Positions 57,942 to 64,000 of a stretch of DNA of 64,000 nucleotides are shown here, in pieces. Numbering within the stretch: the first letter of the stretch is position 1; each line of letters opens with the position of its first letter. The DNA is from Polytrichum commune. Its lineage: Eukaryota; Streptophyta; Polytrichopsida; Polytrichales; Polytrichaceae. The notes beneath the pieces were generated by a model. That model saw only the letters and a program-made list of their open reading frames with translations, was not told the origin of the DNA and made no database searches. The position numbers and the translations under genes were made by a program. The stretch is taken from contig OX485804.1 in NCBI GenBank assembly GCA_950295325.1, positions 63,644,533 through 63,708,532 on the forward strand, in the 5' to 3' direction.

Positions 57942-59553
57942 TCAATAAAGCTCACGGAAGAACATCAAAGGGATGGAATGAAATGCCTTACCCCTTAAAT
58001 GCTCAATAAATCCGAAACGGGTCGCCACCTAATAGCTTACTAGGGTTTGCAACCCACTTGGTGGCAATCTACGTAGATGGAAAGGCATCTACTGGTGTAG
58101 GGTGGTGCCCACTATCATGTGAGCCAAAATAACATATACAAACCTCATACTCCAAGCATGTACGATTTTTTGTGAGGTCAGCGTTGCTTGTTTTGGGAGG
58201 GAGTTTCATGTGTTGCTCAAATGTAGTACGAGCCAAATTTAGGATCTAATATCTTTCACATATGATGACCAATTTGGTGGGTTTATTTTATTTTTTCATG
58301 TTTTAACTTCCTTGAGACAAGGTGACAATTGTGTGAAACTTGACCGGATGGATTTGGGAAAAACCACTTAATGCACATGTTGCTTGCTCCATAAAAAAGG
58401 GGTAATCTCCCAAAAGGACTTCATATGGCCCCTCCAACTTTGAGGGTGACAAACATCATCTAAACCTGCTCCAAAAACCCCTTATTTTTTAGAGTAGCTC
58501 ATTTGTCATCCAAATAACATATTATGTCAAAGTCTCCAACTTTCTAGAAAAAATGGCACGATCGAAATGGTCATGAAACACAAAAACTCAGAGTTTTCAC
58601 TAGCACCCCTTGATCACTATATTCGTTAATTTGGGACTTTTTCGGCATTTTGAGACTATTACAAATATAAGAACATGGATAAAATTGCACAGATATTGAA
58701 GAATGTTGTAAGATGCAAATACTTTGAAGCAGGTGTTCATATCAAGAACCCAATTAAGAACTCATATCAAGATGGTTTAGGTAGGATGACCCAAACATTA
58801 GACCATGTTGTTGTGGTCCATATATTAATTTGTGACAAGAGAAAGTCTCAAATTAACGAATATAGTGATCTTGGATGAAGGCCATGTTCATATATTAGTG
58901 TGACCTAGCAAATGTGGTCCAATTGACTTCAAATTCTCTCACGAATAAGATATGATAGTCTAGTTCATATCCATACAATTGGATTTGAATAGAACATAAT
59001 CATTTTGCTACATAACATAAATTTTCAGCATTGGTGCTGGAGGTGCCCGAAAATGGACGGTGAAGGCTTGAGTGTTTAGAGGTTAAGACACACATGGCCC
59101 CACCAACTATGTTAATTATAAGCGAAAGTACAATAGAGGAATTTCAATGGATATATTGAGAAAATTACTTTGGTGGGCCACAGGCTTCACATGAGACCGC
59201 TTGAGGAGCTAACTTGGCTTTGAGTAACTGGACCTAAAATCACCCATGCAGCAATGCCCAGAAGAGCATCAAACATGAACACCAAACATGGGCATTGAAG
59301 GCGACGTTGCCTTTGAAATACGAATTAGATTATATTTGAGCTAATTAGATAGATACATTCACAAGGATAGATTGCTTAGACTTCAATAAATGAATATACA
59401 TGATGAAAAAAAAAAGAAAAAAAAAAGAACAAGTGATGGTAGAGGGTTTAAACTAAGACATTGAGTGTTGATCTAGATGTTCGAAAAGTCTATAAAGAGA
59501 AGAAAAAAATAAGAACATAGAATCCAAAAAGAAAGATCCACTTCTCATCCTGA
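57942..59553. other. intergenic; a 260-bp inverted-repeat element at 58611-58870
   Basis: Arms of about 30 bp (left TGATCACTATATTCGTTAAT; right its complement with one mismatch further in) bound a 260-bp stretch at 58611-58870. This is the size and form of a MITE, but no target duplication is clear. An A-rich stretch near 59405-59430 could be an old retroposon tail. No gene is supported. Confidence 0.6.
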
Positions 59554-59945
59554 GGGCCCGTTTACGCGAAAGTCATTAGACCATGGTTCTTGAGAATCTT
59601 TGAATTCTCATTGGTTGAGAGTGTCATGGGCCCTTGCTTTAGGTTTACATGAGGATAGTTTTGAATCACAACTCATAACATCTTCAATGGATGAAAAATC
59701 TACATGGAATCCCACATGGCAAGTATGGTTAATGTTGGCCGGGATTGTATGGAATTTTTTTTGGACTCTTCTTGAAGGTAGGCTTGATAGAATTTGCGGC
59801 ATGAATTTGGGTTTACAATAAGGGCTTGTGCCCTTCAAAAGACTTTGGGCTATAGTCCATGGACTTCTCTATAGTCTCGTCCAAAAAGCAGGGTACCATA
59901 GTCATGTAAGAGCCATGGCCTAATGCCTTTGGTGTAAACATGCCC
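59554..59945. mobile_element. Harbinger-like MITE, 392 bp
   Basis: Left end GGGCCCGTTTACGCGAAAG and right end, inverted, GGGCATGTTTACACCAAAGG, with further matches ('cattagaccatgg' to 'cattaggccatgg') giving imperfect TIRs of about 40 bp. Flanks are TGA and TTA. The ends resemble those of the 48207-49340 element ('gtttacac'). Confidence 0.7.
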
Positions 59946-61018
59946 TTAGTTTACAAGTCTTCATGTAAGTGACCAAACAAAGATTACACGAATTCGAAAG
60001 GTGGAGGCTACCACTAGTATTTAATGTTGTGAAGTGTGGCAACACTTTGAGGCCTTCTTGTTGTAAGCCAATATTTAAAGAGAAAGAATGAGAAGACTGG
60101 AGGTCATAGCTTAGTAGCATGCACCATTGATCATGTAAAAAATACAAAATTTTGAGGCAAGTAATTTCCTTAAATTTTCGCTACATTACCCCATGATGGG
60201 ATTCTATTTGATCTGGATGAACCCAAGAAGATGGAATTAAGATTGTCACGGTATGCGGCGTCGGTGGCCGCACCTTATCCGTTGGGCTTCATCCATCTAG
60301 ATTTGGATGGATGAATCTTAGATGTGGAGAGGAAGGCTCCTAAGTGAAGAACCTCCTCCTTGGCTTCGCATTATTGCCAAGTGAGAAGGAAGGGAGTCAA
60401 ACACTCATAAGAGCTCTAATCTCTCTTCAAATGCACACAATGAGTCAAGCTATCTCTCACTCCACCACGGGAGAATTTGTCGAGGTGTGTTGTTTATGTG
60501 TGACTTTGCTATGTTTTAGTGTTGTTTGTTAGTGATGGTTGGTACTCGAGCTGCAGTGACACACGATCGCTATTTACACGACAAGATTAACCTTTTATTG
60601 CCCACGGTAACTTTCATATCACCCTTGATGTCAAGGACGTTTCATCCCACTATCACCAACACATTTCATGATCGGTTACTTGTATGTGGATATTAACTCC
60701 ATCATAAACATAGGGGAAGAGAAATCTCTTTGTTTTAACAAAAGTTGAGAAGATCCAACAAGCGCAAAGTTGAAGTTCTCAAGTTGAGCCAACCAGTGAA
60801 CATCTACTTTCTTCTAGATTTGGAGGGCATGGTGGGTGAGGACCCTCAATAACAAAGGGGGGGGGGGGGTAAAAATTACTTGAATATACTTTTTTAGATT
60901 ATATCTTTGTGAGGATTTCAAATTTGGAGTTTATATGCCTGTTATAGGGGCAATCAAAGTTCATTGATCGGATGGTGATTGTCTCTCACAATGGGCTTGA
61001 GTGTCTTTTTTGGAGTAA
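59946..61018. other. no gene seen; G13 run at 60857-60869
   Basis: No gene recognised. A homopolymer of 13 G lies at 60857-60869. Confidence 0.5.
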
Positions 61019-61513
61019 GGGCTTCACACAAGAGAATGAGGACCCGTGACCATTGCATTTCAAGCACTCTCATTGGTGGAAAATGCAAACCGGTCCAAGT
61101 TCACTTCACACTATGCTCGAGGGACCAACATAATAAGTGAATGCAAGATGGATGTAAAGTCTACATGGATTCCTACATGGCATCAAATGAATCATGTTTC
61201 ATGGTCACTTGGACTATTTTTTTAAACCACCTATTGGAGGTAGGCCAAACACAAAACCGGGAGACCATGGCACTCCAAAATCTCACAACTGTTGGTTTAT
61301 TATATTTTATCATATGAAAGGACACCATATGAATAGAAAATCATTGAAATAGTGTTTGATTGAGGGCCCAATACATATGACTTCACACACACTTGAGGAC
61401 ACGGGACCACATTACATGATTTTGGAAGTGCCTTAGGATGATGGCCTTTGGATTCTTTTTTGGGCCCTCACATTATCATGATCACCGCTCTTAGCTTGTG
61501 TGTGAAGTGACCC
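61019..61513 (+). mobile_element. Harbinger-like TIR element, diverged copy
   Basis: Aligns end to end with 13413-13917 ('ggacccgtgaccattgcat', 'caagcactctcattggtgga', 'gtgaatgcaagatggatgta', 'ctacatggattcctacatg'), with many small changes and degraded termini. No target duplication remains. Confidence 0.8.
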
Positions 61514-62394
61514 CGAGTTTTGGTTTGGGGTGTTTCCCACACTACTAAAGATGGTTGATTTTATAACCGACAACATCCACAAGCAAGAATTTTTGTATAC
61601 TCATTCAAGTTTTATGGTTGCATTGTATGAGAGCTACCTAATAGATTATAATTGCTAAAGCCATATTATCCAACAAGAACATATATTTCCACCAACCTAC
61701 CAACCTCAAACATATGCCAACTTTTGCGATAATCATAGTGTGGGTACCTAGATTGTATGGGATATCAACAATGAATGGGGAGAATTGACAACTAGTTATA
61801 GATGAACTAGTTGAGTTTGAGAAATAATCGGTTGAAGCTGAAGACTTCAAGAAAATTACCGATTGTTTTCAATGAATTTAGAGTATATACCTAAAATTAG
61901 TAAAGAAAACCCAAAAGATGTCAACATGTAACAAGTTGGAAGTCTTGGAAACACTAGGATCTTGACCAAACATGTCAAAAAATCTCTCTTGATTTTGGTT
62001 TCTAACATAATTATAATTAAAAGTCGTGTGGTCTCAAGTAGACTTATGGGTGTTCATAGTAGAGGTGCCTATTCCCGATCATGACCCCATTGGCAATGTA
62101 TACGGTATTGTATATTTCAATCAGGATGGGATTCAATTTCGATTAGGTTGGGACTTAATTTTGATTGGGTTGGAACCAATAGTGGCATGACACATGTCAT
62201 GAGTTATGAGTGCTAAAATGAGAAGGAATGAGCGGATATGGTAGACTCTAGACATTGGTAATATGTTCGGACCAACTTCTAGCTTCAAATGGCCACAAAA
62301 ATTTCAATTTGCAATCCTCATGATTTCTATCGTCCTACATGGAATTTTATTGCACCGCCTTATACTTCTCCAAACCTGGCACAAAGTCTCTTAA
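61514..62394. other. intergenic with a copy of the foldback arm at about 61770-61990
   Basis: The stretch 61770-61990 aligns with 6880-7090: 'gaatggggaga', 'gttgagtttgagaaata', 'gaagacttcaag', 'cttggaaacactaggatctt'. It is a dispersed, diverged copy of the 6.2-7.8 kb element without the tandem units. No gene is seen. Confidence 0.6.
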
Positions 62395-62996
62395 CCCCTA
62401 AAGGACCGTAAGGCCCCCAGGGGGCTTTTGATTGTAGAAAAGTGCAAATTGGATGACATTGTTCCAAAGAAGCCCAAATTTGCGGGGAGTGGACCCTGGC
62501 TGTTTTTGCGAGATGGATCCAATGGTCTTTTCCGATTAGAAAATGATGAAGGATTGGATTTTTGGCGAATTCTTTGAGTGAACAAAAATTTTAGTTTTTG
62601 GGCCCAATCTTATTGCTTGGAGACTTCAGAGTCCCATATCTTTTTTTCCACACCTCAGAATTTGACGGAAAAAAATTCCACATGAGGGTCATAATGTTCT
62701 TTACATGTGGTAAAAATTTCAGATGTTTTGGAGCACTTCTAAGCAATCTGATTCCAGCATAAGTACGAAGTACCTCCTGCCCGAACAATTTCCATCAATC
62801 TTCTCAACGGTGGCAATTTCTCAAAAATTGTGCGATCTTGTTGATCTTTTTTCCATAAACAAGCTATGTAAGTCTTCTTTAGTTTCAACGGTGCCGATCG
62901 TGAAAATTACCCCACACTAATAAGAAATTGAGCTTGCTACAAGAGCTAATCAAGAAAACACGACCCTAAGCTAAAACACCCCCGGTCCTTTAGGGG
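62395..62996. mobile_element. TTAA-flanked TIR element (piggyBac-like), 602 bp
   Basis: The left end CCCCTAAAGGACCG and the right end, inverted, are identical over 14 bp, and each is bordered by TTAA (62391-62394 and 62997-63000). A TTAA target and CCC-starting termini are hallmarks of piggyBac elements. The match extends one more base outside TTAA (C/G), so longer TIRs containing TTAA cannot be excluded. No transposase is present. Confidence 0.6.
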
Positions 62997-64000
62997 TTAA
63001 GTGATCAATTATGGATACCTCTACTCTACAGATAATATGCAGTTGTTCACTATCATAGTCTAACAATCAAAGCGCCCAAATCTTGGGTCACTTCAAGTCT
63101 TCCTATGTCTTTCTTAACCCTTTCTTGCCTTGGGTCCATCACATGAGATCCTTAAATGTTAGACCACATCCTTTGTTATGCACATTTCAACCTTTTTCAA
63201 TCAACCCTTTTAAACAATTGAGTAGTTGTTTGTGTTACCTAACTTCAGGACACATATATGAATATATGAAAGTCTTCTTTAGTTTCAACGGTGCCGATCG
63301 TGAAAATTACCCCACACTAATAAGAAATTGAGCTTGCTACAAGAGCTAATCAAGAAAACACGACCCTAAGCTAAAACACCCCCGGTCCTTTAGGGGTTAA
63401 GTGATCAATTATGGATACCTCTACTCTACAGATAATATGCAGTTGTTCACTATCATAGTCTAACAATCAAAGCGCCCAAATCTTGGGTCACTTCAAGTCT
63501 TCCTATGTCTTTCTTAACCCTTTCTTGCCTTGGGTCCATCACATGAGATCCTTAAATGTTAGACCACATCCTTTGTTATGCACATTTCAACCTTTTTCAA
63601 TCAACCCTTTTAAACAATTGAGTAGTTGTTTGTGTTACCTAACTTCAGGACACATATATGAATATATGAAAGTCTTCTTTAGTTTCAACGGTGCCGATCG
63701 TGAAAATTACCCCACACTAATAAGAAATTGAGCTTGCTACAAGAGCTAATCAAGAAAACACGACCCTAAGCTAAAACACCCCCGGTCCTTTAGGGGTTAA
63801 GTGATCAATTATGGATACCTCTACTCTACAGATAATATGCAGTTGTTCACTATCATAGTCTAACAATCAAAGCGCCCAAATCTTGGGTCACTTCAAGTCT
63901 TCCTATGTCTTTCTTAACCCTTTCTTGCCTTGGGTCCATCACATGAGATCCTTAAATGTTAGACCACATCCTTTGTTATGCACATTTCAACCTTTTTCAA
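62871..64000 (+). repeat. 400-bp tandem array, runs off the window
   Basis: Units start at 62871, 63271 and 63671, an exact period of 400 bp. The first two are complete and the third is cut by the window end after 330 bp. I saw no difference between the units, and the repeated 82-codon frames are identical. Each unit carries the last 126 bp of the TTAA-flanked element plus about 274 bp of its right flank. The array therefore arose after that insertion, and recently or under homogenisation. Confidence 0.95.

Noticed and set aside
63083-63731. Two identical 82-codon genes
   Set aside because: They are the same frame in consecutive 400-bp tandem units and show no known protein features.
62871-64000. 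Paired LTRs or a telomere end
   Set aside because: The period is exactly 400 bp in at least three abutting units with no internal region, and there is no TTTAGGG sequence.

Overview
The window looks like nuclear DNA of a land plant with a large, gene-poor, repeat-rich genome. The evidence is AT-rich sequence, multi-exon genes with long introns that carry transposons, plant telomere-type TTTAGGG units, and three proteins whose closest recognisable relatives are plant proteins. Such low gene density with many decayed elements fits a non-flowering lineage (lycophyte, fern or gymnosperm), but that is inference. Nothing bacterial, viral or organellar was seen.

Only three genes can be supported. 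On the minus strand at 27735-30931 is a four-exon gene of the plant S26 signal-peptidase-like family (relatives At1g06200 and At2g31140); neither residue of its catalytic dyad is Ser or Lys. On the plus strand at 35084-41976 is a nine-exon COQ8/ABC1 (UbiB-type) atypical kinase gene of 675 codons. All its splice phases join in frame, and one intron has a GC-AG boundary. On the plus strand at 49931-50218 is a single-exon ISD11/LYRM4 gene for the LYR subunit of the mitochondrial cysteine desulfurase. COQ8 and ISD11 are mitochondrial proteins (ubiquinone synthesis and Fe-S cluster assembly). The third resembles a mitochondrial inner-membrane protease, though its location is unproven. They share no pathway, and there is no operon-like linkage.

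The rest is a layered record of transposition. Region 1-6.2 kb holds decayed dispersed repeats. Region 6.2-7.8 kb is a foldback structure whose left arm contains four 203-bp tandem units. Region 8.9-13.9 kb holds hAT-type miniature elements with clean 8-bp duplications, a hAT transposase remnant, a TIR element with ends of about 33 bp, and two opposed copies of a Harbinger-like element. Region 14-21 kb has a SINE, a solo long arm and two foldbacks. Region 21-23.5 kb is a decayed LINE.

Region 42.4-45.9 kb has two inverted arms of about 480 bp around a second LINE, whose reverse transcriptase is split at its catalytic box by a hAT miniature element. Region 46-57 kb has a second copy of the SINE, two pogo/Tigger-like elements and a Harbinger-like element upstream of ISD11. 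Region 57-62 kb has more miniature elements. At 62.4 kb is a TTAA-flanked, piggyBac-like element whose right end is caught in a 400-bp tandem array that runs off the window. All coordinates were read by eye. Element ends are exact where a target duplication is quoted and approximate elsewhere.
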